Origin: Paraspadella gotoi
Taxonomy: Eukaryota > Chaetognatha
Length of the DNA: 64,000 bases
NCBI GenBank assembly: GCA_051294375.1
Contig: CM119265.1
Location: forward strand, 24,611,605-24,675,604
Direction: 5' to 3'
The position numbers were made by a program, and so were the translations under genes. Below the pieces are notes generated by a model. The model had not been told where the DNA came from, ran no database searches, and worked only from the letters and a program-made list of their open reading frames with translations. Every line of letters begins with the position of its first letter. The first letter of the stretch is position 1. This document shows, piece by piece, positions 1 to 12,718 of this stretch.

Positions 1-286
1 TCGATATATACCAACAAACTAAACGCAAGAAATATATATTTACTAGCATTTAATGGGCGTGCATGATCGTTTAGCAATTTTACCTGTTTTTTTTTCTTTC
101 TTTTTTTAAAATTACGCCATATTGCTCACCCCATTGTCATTAATAAGGGTTAGTAGTAATCTATCAGAAATTACAACTTGTCAGAATACGAAGCGTTTGA
201 ATTTATTTTTCAGGCAAAGAGTTAGGGTTTTGAACCTTCTAAAGCTAGTATTGTTGTTGAGAAGGCTTTATAGCCAATTCCCGACT

Positions 287-289
<3 letters not shown>

Positions 290-363
<74 letters not shown>

Positions 364-392
364 AGAGGAGAGAGAATAGAGAGAGAGAGAGG
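290..392. repeat. (GA)n tract
   Basis: About 100 bp, interrupted by single A insertions. One of about 30 GA/CT tracts of 30 bp or more in the window. Open frames across these tracts (RERE, SLSL) are not genes. Confidence 0.95.
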
Positions 393-1074
393 CGGAGTTT
401 TGTTGCAATATTCCACTTGGACCAAACTCAGAAGCAATTCTGTATTAGTATAAATACGGTTCATCGGTAAGATTAACAATAATCGACGAGAGAGATTTTT
501 TCTTACATTTTTTTTTTTTAAAGAATTGTTAAAATTTAGAATTTTAGTACTATGAGTTAATTTTTTTTAAAAATAATAATCTCAGTAATTATGTAAACGT
601 TACGGATTAAACTCGTCGGGTTGGAGCAGCACCAGTCTTCCGAGTTCAACGGAGAAACTCAATTCAAACCAAATGCACATCGTTTTTGGAATCTTTTTAG
701 TTTGAGAAGCCTAACACATACATGATTATTATCAATATTTTTTTATGCCTTATTGTAAAGAAATGATGAACTTATTTTTAAACTTTGCCTAAATCTCTAA
801 AACTCAACGAAGCTGAAAGGATTAATACAAAAGAAAAAGAGAAAAAAAATATGAATATATAGGAATAAAAAGCTTGAAATCATTTTCCTTTTTGATTCGA
901 ACTCCAAATTTTAATTAATGAGAGCTTCCAGTCAAACGTCTCAACTGAAGGTTAACTTTGCAATGCCTGCGAAATAAGCTAAGAATAAATCCAAAAACAA
1001 TTTGACTCGCTTCAGCATAGGCACTACCATCTATTACTAAATTGAAATCAAGTTGGCAGACAAAGACGCAATAA

Positions 1075-1115
1075 TGAGAGAGAGAGGAGAGAGAGAGAGA
1101 GAGAAGGAGAGAGAG

Positions 1116-1168
<53 letters not shown>

Positions 1169-1169
1169 T
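1075..1169. repeat. (GA)n tract
   Basis: About 95 bp, imperfect. A GAAA tract follows at 1446-1510. Confidence 0.95.
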
Positions 1170-1695
1170 AACGTTCCTCTCATTCCAAACCATTTCCATG
1201 CAAATCTTCACAAGTGAAGCGAACTTAAGGGATATTCCTTCTCTTTTTGTGTTTCGTTTCATTTCTTTTCTTTTTCAGTTTTTTTTTCTTTTTTCTTTTT
1301 TTCTTTTTTTATTTTTATTCCGACAAAAGAAAAGTTGCGAAATAAGGAAAAAGAAATAAAAGAAAGAAAAAAAAAATAAAGAGATGAAGCTAATCATTGC
1401 TTTACATACCTCCAGGTAATAAAGAAAGATGAAAGAATTGAAAGAAGAAAGAAAGAAAGAAAGAAAGAAAGGAAAAGGAAAGAAAGAAAGAAAGAAAGAA
1501 AGAAAGAAGTTAAAGAGACAGAAAATCTGGAAAGTCTTAGGCCTGTCTAACAGGTAGAAATAAGAAAAAAAAATTGTTAAAAAATGAAAAGAAAAGTCAC
1601 TTTTTTGAAGTAAACGTCAGCCTAGTAAGTATATTAACCACAATATTTGTAAGTAATTCAATACAAGTAATATAACTAGTACAAAGTTAATGAAA

Positions 1696-1905
1696 GAATG
1701 GATAACTTTATTTGGTTGTTCACAATTTCCAATTCAGTCCTAGTATTTGATGCCCGTGCTGAGTAAAATATAGTATAGTAAAAACTGAAAGAATGGTCCT
1801 TTTAAACAAGTGAAACATTCTTTGAAATATTTATACAACTTTATTGATAAGGGAGTTAATTTATCAAACAGATTGTGAGAGAGTCTTGATTGAAAGCCAA
1901 TTTTC
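1696..1905 (+). repeat. Dispersed repeat family R, copy 1 (diverged)
   Basis: Shares GAATGGATAA, the AAACATTCTTTGAAATAT block, TTTATTGATAAGGGA and GTGAGAGAGTCTTGATTGAA with the copies at 30.1 and 61.4 kb. More diverged and without the TGATGGAGGCCTTAAA end. Confidence 0.75.
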
Positions 1906-2130
1906 ATAAAGTTTTAACTAAAAAAAAAGTTAAAAGTGGTGCTGGTAAAGAACCGGCGTTTATTACGACCCTTAACAACCGGAAAACGAAAAATTTCCTT
2001 TTCATCTTAGAAGTTAGATTCCTCTTCTATTTTGTTGTGGATAATGTTCTTTCGAATTTGATCTACTTTCAATGATTAAAAAGAAAGTTTTTTCTTTCGC
2101 CCTGGGACGCTTGTGCTACGGGCGCTGACT

Positions 2131-2162
<32 letters not shown>

Positions 2163-2174
2163 TCTCTTCTCTCT

Positions 2175-2216
<42 letters not shown>

Positions 2217-2223
2217 CTCTCTA
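2131..2223. repeat. (CT)n tract
   Basis: About 90 bp with CTTCT interruptions. Confidence 0.95.
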
Positions 2224-2960
2224 TCCTAACTCCTACAATGCATTTGAATCTTCGTTCAATCACAAATGAAAATTTAACCTGAAATATTTAATATAAAATA
2301 ATACAACTGCTGTATCGTTTCAAAAAATTATTTGGCAGAATTTTTTTAAAAATTAGAGTTATTAATCGTGACATTTTTCTGACCAGAGCGTGTTTTAGTT
2401 GTTTGTTTTTTGTTCAAGGTTATCCTGTAGAAATGAATTTTTAACATTAGTTGGCGAAGTGTTACAATTTTACATCTGATGAAAATTAAACACCTCGCTC
2501 CCCTTCCCCCAAAAAGAAAACAACAACAACAACGATTAAAACCTTTTGAAGCTGAATTCGTTGCTCATATTTTTTTCAGTGTTTTGGCTCAGATTGAGAG
2601 AGAGGGGCGCCAGCGACGAAACGGGGGAAAACAATTGGGCAACGCGCAGGAAAAAGGCATAAAATCTAACAAAAAAAAAAGAGTTTCCCACTTGCTCGCT
2701 CGACAAATAAGCAAAAGTTATGTCGGTATTTCAGCGAGTAAAAAAACCCGGATGTTAGTTTTTCTTTTAAAAAAAAAATCCCGGATTGTAATTCGCTTGT
2801 TAAAAAACGAAAGGGAAAGAAGTTGAATAATAAAAATAATAAGAAGATTGAAAAATTAATGTTGAATCATTTAGGAGGAGAATTAAAAGAGATTTTTTTT
2901 AGGTAAAAATATTGATTCTCATCAAACGAATGAAGGGAAATCCAAAGCCTGATTCCTGAA

Positions 2961-2961
2961 T

Positions 2962-2997
<36 letters not shown>

Positions 2998-3062
2998 AGA
3001 GAGAGAGGAGAGAGAGAAAGAGAGAAAGAGAGAGAGGAGAGAGAGAGAGAGAAGAGAGAGAT
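2961..3062. repeat. (GA)n tract
   Basis: About 100 bp; a second one lies at 3716-3769. Confidence 0.95.
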
Positions 3063-3716
3063 TGAAGTGGCCACTTGGAGCACTCTCCAAAGAAGACATC
3101 GGTTGCGCGGATATAATTTCCATTTATTTTCCTCTTTTTTCCCGAGATGGCGCGGTTAAGATGTTTTGGATCACGGTTTTTAGGTCGAGACTGTATGTAT
3201 AAATTAATTCGGTATTAATCTCATATCAATAATACAGTTAAATCAAATTTCCCAATAATAAATCAGATGGAGAAAAGACGGAAAGTGCTTTTTATTGGCG
3301 CGTTGGAGCAAAGCTGTTGAGAATCAATATAACATTGAAGTAAGAGGATAAAGAAAAGATGAAAAAAAAGGGAAAAAAGGAAAAGAAAGAGATAATGAAA
3401 AAAAAATAAGGAGAAAATGAATAAAGAAAGAAGAATATAAAAATGGAGGAAGACAAAGAAAATGAAAGGAAAGGGCGGAAAAAGGAGAAGTAAAGAAAGG
3501 AGACGAAAGGAAGTATGGGAATGCTCATCGGTTTTCTCGTTTTCAACTTTTGTCTCACAACTGCTTAACGATTGATTTAAACGTGATTTGTTTTTTTGTT
3601 CAATTTTTATATAAATAGAATTTTCCTCTTTGGTCCCTCGATTCAGAAAAAACTGCGAATGGAAAATGTTGCGGAGAAGCGTTTTCGCCGTGAGAGAGGC
3701 GGAGTCCAATGGAAAT

Positions 3717-3771
<55 letters not shown>

Positions 3772-4393
3772 AACGGCAGACACGATCTTTGGACTTAATT
3801 GGAAAATTTAGAGTCGCATTCTCTTCTCTCTTTCTTCCACGAAGATGAGACACTTTCTTTCAGGCAATTTTGTAATGAGTGAGCATTCAAAACATTAACT
3901 ATTAGACCCTGTAACTTTTCATACGTTTAAATCTCAACTATTCAATAATAACACTTTACTACTATACTACGGCTACAACTTTTCCATCTCTTCAACTTCT
4001 CATTTATTAACTTTCATATCTTTACTTTTTCAACTTCATATATTCGATCCTGAACTATTCAGCATTTCTCCAATTCATATCTTTAACTGCTGAAATTTTT
4101 TCAATTCTTCATAGTATTTTTTAACTTTAAACTCTTCAAAACTTTATATATTCAACTCTAAATTCAACACAACTTTAAAACTCTTTTTATATCTTTCACA
4201 TTATGATTATTTGTTAAAAACTTTCCAAACTGTTCAACACTTTTTCAAAAGAAAACAAATTTTCACGCGAAACTGAATTTAAACTCGGAAATGTGGACTG
4301 TGTGGAAATAACCAGATTATGTTTTTCTTTTGTTTTTGCTCCATCTCATTTCTTTTTTTTTTAAGGCATTATGTTATTATCTAGTAGTACTTC

Positions 4394-4402
4394 CTCCTCT
4401 CT

Positions 4403-4469
<67 letters not shown>

Positions 4470-4734
4470 TTCTCGCGATGGATTCGCTCTATTTCTTTCT
4501 TTTTATTTTCATACATAAAAGACCAGCGAATTAACGGCGCCCGGCGGGGGAAATTTCCACGGATGGCCGAGCCATTTTTCTCTTTTTGGTTAAACTTCCT
4601 CGGGAGGAGACTCTTAACGTGCGCCATTCCGCTAGCTTATAATTAGCTATCGCCAGCTAGTGAGTCGGACTATCCAATATCACGGGCCGGGGATATAGAG
4701 GAGCGAGAGAGAGAGGAGAGAGAGAGAGAGAGAT

Positions 4735-4769
<35 letters not shown>
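4394..4769. repeat. Pair of tracts in opposite sense: (CT)n then (GA)n
   Basis: CT at 4394-4474 and GA at 4701-4769, separated by about 225 bp of unique, locally GC-rich sequence (4520-4700). On one strand the two could pair. Confidence 0.9.
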
Positions 4770-4770
<1 letters not shown>

Positions 4771-5077
4771 CGTCAAATAGCGACGGGAAAAAAATTAAAT
4801 CGTGGCGCGAAAAAAAAAAGGTTATGTACGAGTTATGCCGTTTGGCTAATGACATAATCGACTTTAGTCTGAACGGAAATGTTTTCTCACTTGTTTTGTT
4901 TTATGTCTTTGTTTTGTTTATGTCTCGTTTTTGTCTTTTGGTTTGTGTTCCTCGTGTGTTTGCGCACTTGGTTGAAGCCCTCTGTCGTGATTTTAAGGAA
5001 GATGTGACGATTATTGATGATACGATTATTTCAGTTTCTTCCGTCATTATCATTCGTCATTATTTAAAATTATCATC

Positions 5078-5544
5078 TCATCATCATCATCATCATCATC
5101 ATCATCAACATCATCAACATTATCATTTCATCATTATCTCATTATCATCATTATTTATCAATGATAGGAAACGCAGTAACAGTGATGAACTTTGTCACTG
5201 CTGTCGTCACCAACTCCTCCCCTTTCCCAATTACCACCTTTGCCATACTTGCCATATATCCCCACACCGAATGCCATCTCTCCACGCCACACCTCCCCCC
5301 TCTTCCACGATGCCGTCCGTTCGCTTTTCCCGTAATCTGCCTAATTTTTCATTGCGTTGATGCGGCGGCCTCTGCCGTTTGATGCGGCCCTCTGCCAGAT
5401 CGAGCCAAAGGCGATACGAAGTGACGAAGACGATGACGAGACGACGAAGAAACGATGACGATGATGACGAAGAAGAGGCAACGACGAAGACGATGATTTG
5501 AAGACGATGCTTATGAGAATGAGGACGATGATGACCATGAAGAC

Positions 5545-5583
<39 letters not shown>

Positions 5584-5590
5584 GATGAGA
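5078..5590. repeat. ATC/GAT/GAC trinucleotide tracts
   Basis: (CAT)n at 5078-5140 and (GAT)n at 5537-5585 with GACGA-rich sequence between. Further triplet tracts: 6991-7146 (CGT), 7237-7275 (GAT, running into a 245-N gap), 11596-11647 (GAT, after the gene A donor), 27187-27230 and 27631-27664 (GTC), 37619-37668 and 54598-54666. Confidence 0.9.
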
Positions 5591-6438
5591 ATTCTCATAA
5601 GGATGAAGACGACGACGACGACGAGGACGCAGATTGGCGTTTTGTCTCTTGAATTTACATTTTTACAATGAGAAACGTCTTCATCTTGACAACGACGACA
5701 ACGACAACGACGCCACCATTATTCCCCGCGGTTGCCTTTCTCTCCAACCAACTTTGTTTTTGTCCTGGAAAACCAGGGATTCCACTCTCATCACGCCGTC
5801 ACGGCTTCCACTCGTTATCATTAAAATCGGGCGAGAAAACCACGAGCTTCAAACACAACTCAGGCTTCACTTCTTCCTCTCATCCTCATTAGGACCAAAA
5901 AGCATGCAATTTTATTTATTTATTTTGAGTTTATTTAATTTTTCCCCATTTTTTCTTTTATCTTTATGAAATCTTGACCTTTCTTTGTTTTCATTTCTTG
6001 TTCTTTACCTAAAAAACCTTTTTTCTTTCCATTTGCAATTATTTACCCTTTTTCTAAATTCTTTAAGATTTAAAAGTCTGACTTCTCTTTTTTTTCCCCT
6101 TTCTTCTCTATATTTTGACTTAATTTGATCAAATCGTGATCCCTCTTCATCGTCACCTTTCTTCCTCCTCTAATCTCATTCAATATCTAACTTACCTTTT
6201 CCAGATAGGTTGATTCTTACCAAAATTCCCGACCATTTTCATTTGTCCTTAATCTCTTCACGCTTAGATAACTTGCCTTTTTCACCAATCACCGAGTGTC
6301 TTTGCATATGTTTCAACCGCGAGGCCTTTTTCTTCTTCTCTTCCACCTTATGGCCCCACATTTCCTACTATCTGCCCTACGAAAACCATTAAGTCGCCGA
6401 GTGCTGCCGGAGGAACCATTTCTCAGTAATCTGTATCT

Positions 6439-6440
6439 CA

Positions 6441-6512
<72 letters not shown>

Positions 6513-6539
6513 TCTCTCTCTCTCTCTCTCTCTCTCTAA
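6439..6539. repeat. (CT)n tract
   Basis: About 100 bp, nearly perfect in its first 60 bases. Confidence 0.95.
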
Positions 6540-6662
6540 CTCTGACGCTGAGAATGATGAAGAAGATTGATATCATTCTAATTTTCATTCTTCTTTCCTT
6601 CCAATTCGTCTCCTTNNNNNNNNNNNNNNNNNNNNNNNNNTCTCTTATCTTCATCTGAACCC

Positions 6663-6775
6663 AGGGAAGACATCTTTTCTCAGACCCTCTTACTCCTCTT
6701 GTGACATCTTTTCTCAGACCCTCTTCTTCCTCTTGTGACATCTTTCTAAGACCCTCTTCCTCCTCTTGTGACATC
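6663..6775. repeat. Tandem repeat of about 34 bp, three copies
   Basis: Unit TGTGACATCTTTTCTCAGAC then CCTCTTCTTCCTCT. Sits just after a 25-N gap (6616-6640). Confidence 0.85.
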
Positions 6776-7243
6776 AACGTCTCTACAGTTTTGTGACATC
6801 TTTCATATCTTTTTATGATAATTCATTTCTTTTTTATTTTGCATTTGTAGAGTTTTTTTTTCCACTTTAGCTTACCAACGTTAAGTGAGAGTCGTGACCA
6901 CAGAATGGAACCCGAATTGTTTTAAACTCAACCAGAGTCTCGAAATGAAGCTAATTCGGGTCCTCGTAGTCATCAATATTCAACTGAGCTGGCGTCGTCG
7001 TCGTCGTCGTCGTTTTCTTCGTCGTCGTCTTATCTTAGCAGCCATCTTCTTCGTCAATGTCATTGTATCGTCTTTTCTGTCTTCTCATACGTGTCGCCGT
7101 CGTCGTTATCGTCGTCGTTATCGTCGTCGTTATCGTCGTCGTCTTCTGCTAAGACGATGATTCAATCGATGTGATTATCTGTTTCACATTCGACTCACAA
7201 TTCACAGATGACGACGATGAAGACAACGATGATAATGATGGTA

Positions 7244-7275
<32 letters not shown>

Positions 7276-7944
7276 NNNNNNNNNNNNNNNNNNNNNNNNN
7301 NNNNNNNNNNNNNNNNNNNNNNNNNNNNNNNNNNNNNNNNNNNNNNNNNNNNNNNNNNNNNNNNNNNNNNNNNNNNNNNNNNNNNNNNNNNNNNNNNNNN
7401 NNNNNNNNNNNNNNNNNNNNNNNNNNNNNNNNNNNNNNNNNNNNNNNNNNNNNNNNNNNNNNNNNNNNNNNNNNNNNNNNNNNNNNNNNNNNNNNNNNNN
7501 NNNNNNNNNNNNNNNNNNNNAGTATGTTTGTCCAAAATATTTTTAGTCGACAAATTCGCAAGCTTGGTTCAAATAACAATATTTCGATTCGTGAGTATAA
7601 TTACAAACAAAATACATTTTTATCGGGTTTTTTTTTTCCTTCGTCAGTTTTTCGACGAAATCAAATTTAAATTGATTTTTCCGTCATCATTCATCAGCCT
7701 TCGTCAAATTAGAACATTTTTTGTCTCATGAAGGAAAAGATAGGATCGCAGCTGGCGGATTCTCTCGGCCGTTTCTCATAAAAACGGGAACAGCGAGCGG
7801 AACTCATTCCCCTTTCTTCGGTTTTCGCTTTTTCGGTTTGTTTTTTTTTTTTTTTTTTGGTCTTAGAGTTTTTTTTTTTTATCGTTGATTTGTAATTTCA
7901 GCCGGGTTTCTTTGGATTACTTGACATTTTGCTTTACCATTTGC

Positions 7945-7977
<33 letters not shown>

Positions 7978-8579
7978 GAATTTTTTGTTCCACGCGAAAA
8001 GATGTTGTGACATTTCAAAGAACCAAGAAACGTCGTTTTTTCGACATTCGACCATAAACACAAGAAACTGCCTCTTCGTTTTTATATTTATACATTTCCG
8101 TTTTTATGCGTGTTTTATTTCTTTATATGTTTTTTATTAAGTTGGGTTATGACATTCCAAGACATGGCCGTCAAATATACTCCTTCCTCCCTTTCCTTTT
8201 CGACATTCTCAGACATGGCGGCCAAATATTCCTTATTATCTTGGCCTTCTGTCCTTTCCTTTTAATATTCTCATATATAGCTACTGTAATTTCTTCTTTT
8301 TCCTTTCTTTTCCTTCCTCTCTTTTCTTTAAATTTTTTTTTATCTCTTTCCTTTCTTTTTCAACCTTCTCAAACATGTCCGTCAGATTTTTATTCTTTTT
8401 GAAGTATACAATCTAGTAGAAAAGACCTTATTGTACAGTATAGAATAGTTTAGTATAGTATACTATAGTATAGCATAGTATAGTATATACTACTTTTCTT
8501 CCTTTCCTCTAATTCCTTTCCTACATTCTCATATATGTCCGCCATCTTTCTTTTCATCCTTTCCCTTTCCTTTGCAGAC

Positions 8580-11467
8580 ATGGCAACTCAACCTCCGCTC
8601 CTCTTCCTCTTCCTTCTCCCCTTCCTCTTCATCTCGGCCACGCCCACTTCCGGCGTCGAAGCCGACGCGGCCGTCAACGACTTCGTCTCGTCGGCGTTGA
8701 ACGACTTCAAAAGAGAAATGAAGTCGGGGATTCCCGACTGGCACGTCCCGATGCTGGACCCTTTGAGGTTAAGATAGGTGAAGTGTCGTCGCTGCTTGGT
8801 TGCCTTTTTTTTCGTTTTGAGTGCTTGCTTGTGTGTGATTGCTTGTTTGTTTTCTATTTTGCGATCTTCAATTCTTTTTCTTTTCTTTCAATATTCTCAC
8901 TTCGATCCTTTCATTTTTTCCTTTCACTTTTTTATTTTCTTTCATTCATTTATTTCATTTCATTCATTTTTACTTTTAACTTTTATCGTCTCATTCATTT
9001 TCATTTTTCAAAAATTCTTAACTCCATCTATTAGCTTTCTTTTTTTTCTCATTCTCTTTTTTTTAATAATTCTTCTTTCTTTCTCATTTTTATTTTTCTC
9101 TGTCATTTTCCATCTTTCTTTTATCCCCTTGCCCCTCCCCTCACTTCCCTCTCCCTGACTCACCCCCCAACCCCTTTAACTCCCTCCACAGCATCCCCGA
9201 CTATTCGGCGCACCTCGTGGAAGACGCCGTCGACGTCAAAGTCTCGATGTCGGAATTCCTCGTCGAGGGTCTCTCCACCTTCGAGACGACGTCGGTGGAG
9301 ACGAATCTGAAGCAGCGGACGATGCTGCTTAAGATGTTCCTGCCGCAACTCGAGGCGAAGGTGCGGCAAGGAAAGGGTTGGCGATTCGGGATCGGTTGTT
9401 GCAGGGCGGTTGTGAGTTGTGAAGAGAATATGAGGTCGATAAATATTTTGAGATTATATATTATGAAAATTTTCAAATTTTTTTGTTTCACAATTTTCTA
9501 TTCCTATATTTTATATTATATTATAGATATTATAATTTATATATATTATTTTATTAATACCGACCAAGTAAAACTATCAAATTTGCGGTATAAAGTTTCA
9601 AATCGATTTTTTTTTCATCCGTCTTGTCAAAACGTTCACAATTAAGAAAAAAGTCTAAAAAAGTCTAAAAAAGTCATGGCTTTGAGATTGAGCATTTTGT
9701 TTAAAGATTAAAATGATAAAAAAAACAAATTAAGTGAACTTGCGGAAACGTAAAAACGTTGAAAACCGTGAAAACAGGAACGTGAGAAATGGGTGAAAGG
9801 CAAAGCGAAGATGAAACAAGAACGGTAATTCCAATGTGTTGCCCCGCAGTGACTTTATTTTCTCGTGTATTTCCTTTTTATCACATGATATGACTTGACA
9901 ACTTTCTTCACCCGTGTATCTATGACATGCACACTGCACAGCATCAAAATTCGGTCCTTTATTCCTTATAGTTTTAGTAATTCCTAAAGACGGCGCTAGC
10001 AGTCCCTTAGATTTGAGGTTTTTTCTGTTTTAACAAATGAGCAACGAACTATAGGCAAATTATAAACGTTTTTAACATAAGTAGGACAGACATACCAACG
10101 AACTGACCAACAGACCGACCGACCTACCGAAAAAGTGACTTATAGAGTTGCTCCGCGAGTACTCGCGATTGATCCCTCGCGGTTTCTTGAAGAGGGGAAG
10201 AGTCGCGAGAGACTTTCTCCTTCTCGTAATCAGGATTCAAATAACCATTTGTACTTCCATCTCATTTGCATATTCGAGTAACGATTTGTCTCATCGATGT
10301 TAGACGAAAAAGAAAACTATGCTCGCTAATTTATGATGATCGGATGTTAATTATTGGCTGTCGTAAATGTCAGTTTTATTTTAATGCTTAATTAAATTTA
10401 ATTGAATGCTTCCACTTCTCTCCATGATTTTTTCTTCCATTTTAAACATCATACCATTTTACTCCCGCTCGATGGTTTCTCTCTTTTCGCTCAACCCACC
10501 CACTGCCCTCAATGACCCCCACCCCACCCCACCCCCCTTTAAAGGCGAGCTACTCCCTCAAGGGTCGCCTCTTCAAACTCCTTCCTCTCTACGGCGAAGG
10601 AGAAGCGAGGATTCGCATCAACGACTTGAAGATCGAGTCGCTCGTCGATCTCAGCGTCCAAGACGACGGGCATCTCAATGTGGACATGATGCAGGTGAGT
10701 CATGGGACTGGCGTGGCTTGGGACTGGTGAGGCATGGCGAAGGTTGGCGTTTCGCTAGATGAGGTGATACGAGTTGCGAGATACGTCGTGATTANNNNNN
10801 NNNNNNNNNNNNNNNNNNNNNNNNNNNNNNNNNNNNNNNNNNNNNNNNNNNNNNNNNNNNNNNNNNNNNNNNNNNNNNNNNNNNNNNNNNNNNNNNNNNN
10901 NNNNNNNNNNNNNNNNNNNNNNNNNNNNNNNNNNNNNNNNNNNNNNNNNNNNNNNNNNNNNNNNNNNNNNNNNNNNNNNNNNNNNNNNNNNNNNNNNNNN
11001 NNNNNNNNNNNNNNNNNNNNNNNNNNNNNNNNNNNNNNNNNNNNNNNNNNNNNNNNNNNNNNNNNNNNNNNNNNNNNNNNNNNNNNNNNNNNNNNNNNNN
11101 NNNNNNNNNNNNNNNNNNNNNNNNNNNNNNNNNNNNNNNNNNNNNNNNNNNNNNNNNNNNNNNNNNNNNNNNNNNNNNNNNNNNNNNNNNNNNNNNNNNN
11201 NNNNNNNNNNNNNNNNNNNNNNNNNNNNNNNNNNNCACGAGCGTCGCCGGGAGAGATGCTGCGAAGGCGGCGGCGCCGAGCGGAGGCCAGGCACCGCGTT
11301 GATGTTCCTCGCCGAGAGAGCCCGCGCCGAGGAGTGCGTCGAGATGCAGAAGAATGTGCGCGGTGAGGGCGATGGTACACTGGGGAGAGGGGAAGAGGAG
11401 GGGGGAGAGATGGGGGGAGGGGGAGAAAGGAAGAGAATAGAAGAGGAAGAGAGAGAGAGAGAGAGAA

Positions 11468-11501
<34 letters not shown>

Positions 11502-11594
11502 GAGATGGAGAAAGGCTTCGGGAAGAAGTTGAACAGCGTCTTCAAGGAAGTCGCGTTGGAGGAGATTAAAGGAGGGGGAGGAGCGACAGGTTGA

Positions 11595-11648
<54 letters not shown>

Positions 11649-12718
11649 TATGACTATGATGACGATGATTATGTTTAAAGGATATTGAGCTGGTGATTAG
11701 ATCGTAAACAATTTCAAATTACAGTATGTAAATGTACTAAAATGTTTGTAAATTCAGAAATATCTTACTAAATCCACTTCCCCATTCCAGCCTTCTCCGA
11801 CACCCCCTCCGAACGCTCCACCGCCTCCGCCAACTCCTTCGTCGACTCCATCATCGCCGACATCCGCCCGCGAATCAGCGACACCCTCGACCCGGTAAAG
11901 TTACCCGAGGGAAGGAAAGGGTTCGAGAGGCGACTCATCATGGTCACTGTGAGAGGAGAGGTGAGTGATTGGTGAATGCTGGGTAAGGCCGTGAGGATGG
12001 AATCGTAACATTGAGCCTTTCGGAGCGCAAACGCTTCATTTTCTAATCTTTTATTATTTAAAATCGTGAATGTTTGAAAACTAAAAGGAACTTATTAGTA
12101 GTTTTTTTATTACTCAGAAAGAAAGAGCGTTTTATTATTTTACAAAATACTACATTAGTAGTTCAACAATATCAAAAAAGAATCTTGGCCAAAAAATCCT
12201 GAAGAATCGTAATATTATTCAAGTAAAATGTAAAATGTTATTCTTAGGTGAAGCTCTACGATGGTTGGCTCGTAGGCCTTTCGACTCTCCACCGCACGGG
12301 CAACGCCCACATGTCCAACTCCTCCACCGGCGTCGTCGTCATCGACGGGGAGTTGGGCGTTAGCAGCCTCATGGGTCAATACTCCGCCCACGCCAAGTTC
12401 ATGGACCTGGGCCCTTCGTTCCAGCTGTCCGTCACCGTGCCCGCCGTCGTGGTCACCTGCTCCGTGCGGCAGGACTTTTCTCAGCCAGGATCCGCTCCCG
12501 TCTTGGCGTTCTTCAAGATCCGCGAGACGGGGAAGATCGACATCAAGCTGAAGGGCTCGTTGGGTGTGCTGAACTGGCTCTTCAACAAGGTGGCCAGTTG
12601 GACGGCCAATCTGGTCAAGGGGTTCGTGGCGCGGCAGATCGAGACTCCGATCAGGAAGTTGATTTCTGAGAAATTGAAGGACTTGTCGATTCCAGTGGAG
12701 AAGTTGAATGTGAATTGA
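8580..12718 (+). CDS. Gene A: secreted two-domain TULIP (JHBP-like + group-7-allergen-like) protein, interrupted by an assembly gap
   Basis: Exons read by hand: 8580-8767, 9192-9360, 10545-10694, [N gap 10795-11235 hides at least one], about 11499-11589, 11791-11960, 12248-12718. All visible junctions are GT-AG and phases agree (2, 0, 0, then 1, 0). The first exon gives a hydrophobic signal peptide (MATQPPLLFLFLLPFLFIS) and an amphipathic start like JHBP/TULIP proteins. Exon 3 carries the glycine-containing beta strands (LKGRLFKLLPLYGEGEARI) typical of that fold. The last two exons form the group-7-like domain, with VKLYDGWLVGLSTLHRTG, AKFMDLGPSF and the LNWLFN C-terminal helix region, all alignable to genes C, D and E. 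The family forms a super-roll that binds lipid-like ligands, usually outside the cell. The last exon lacks the two introns found there in D and E. An ATG at 8535 is in frame, but 8580 directly precedes the signal peptide and follows an acceptor-like TTTGCAG. AATAAA lies at 12818. Ligand unknown; identification of the two-domain fold is by family resemblance. Confidence 0.85.
9815..10019 (+). repeat. Dispersed repeat family Q, copy 1, in intron 2 of gene A
   Basis: Runs from AAGAACGGTAATT through CAGTGACTTTATTTTCTCG to GCTAGCAGTCCCTTAGATTT. The reverse complement of 37129-37304 matches it along almost the whole length with small indels. No coding capacity. Confidence 0.8.
10795..11235. other. 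Assembly gap inside gene A
   Basis: 441 N. By comparison with genes D and E it should hide the end of the first TULIP domain of gene A. The sequence just after it (11236-11347) is GC-rich with a possible donor (GCGCG|GTGAGG near 11353), so part of an exon may emerge from the gap, but no frame there aligns clearly with the paralogues. Confidence 0.9.

Larger units (their letters stand above)
1..8530. other. Region upstream of gene A: no gene recognised
   Basis: AT-rich DNA with GA/CT tracts, triplet repeats, gaps at 6616-6640 and 7276-7520, and repeat R copy 1. At 3880-4240 CAACT/ACTTT motifs recur in a degenerate pattern. A 115-codon frame at 2479-2826 is lysine/arginine-rich and resembles nothing known. 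From 8140 to 8580 a loose repeat (CTTTCCTTTT, GACATTCTCA, GACATGG) leads into the gene A start. Confidence 0.6.

Noticed and set aside
3263-3853. Minus-strand frame of 196 codons
   Set aside because: Made of SLSL and FFLF runs from GA-rich and purine-rich DNA; no domain.
4824-5360. 178-codon frame with a histidine run
   Set aside because: Histidines come from a CAT microsatellite; no splice context or homologous motif.
11299-11532. Frame with ERERER run after the gene A gap
   Set aside because: Encoded by the GA tract; the paralogue-matching frame (GFGKKLNSVFKEVALEEIK) is a different one.
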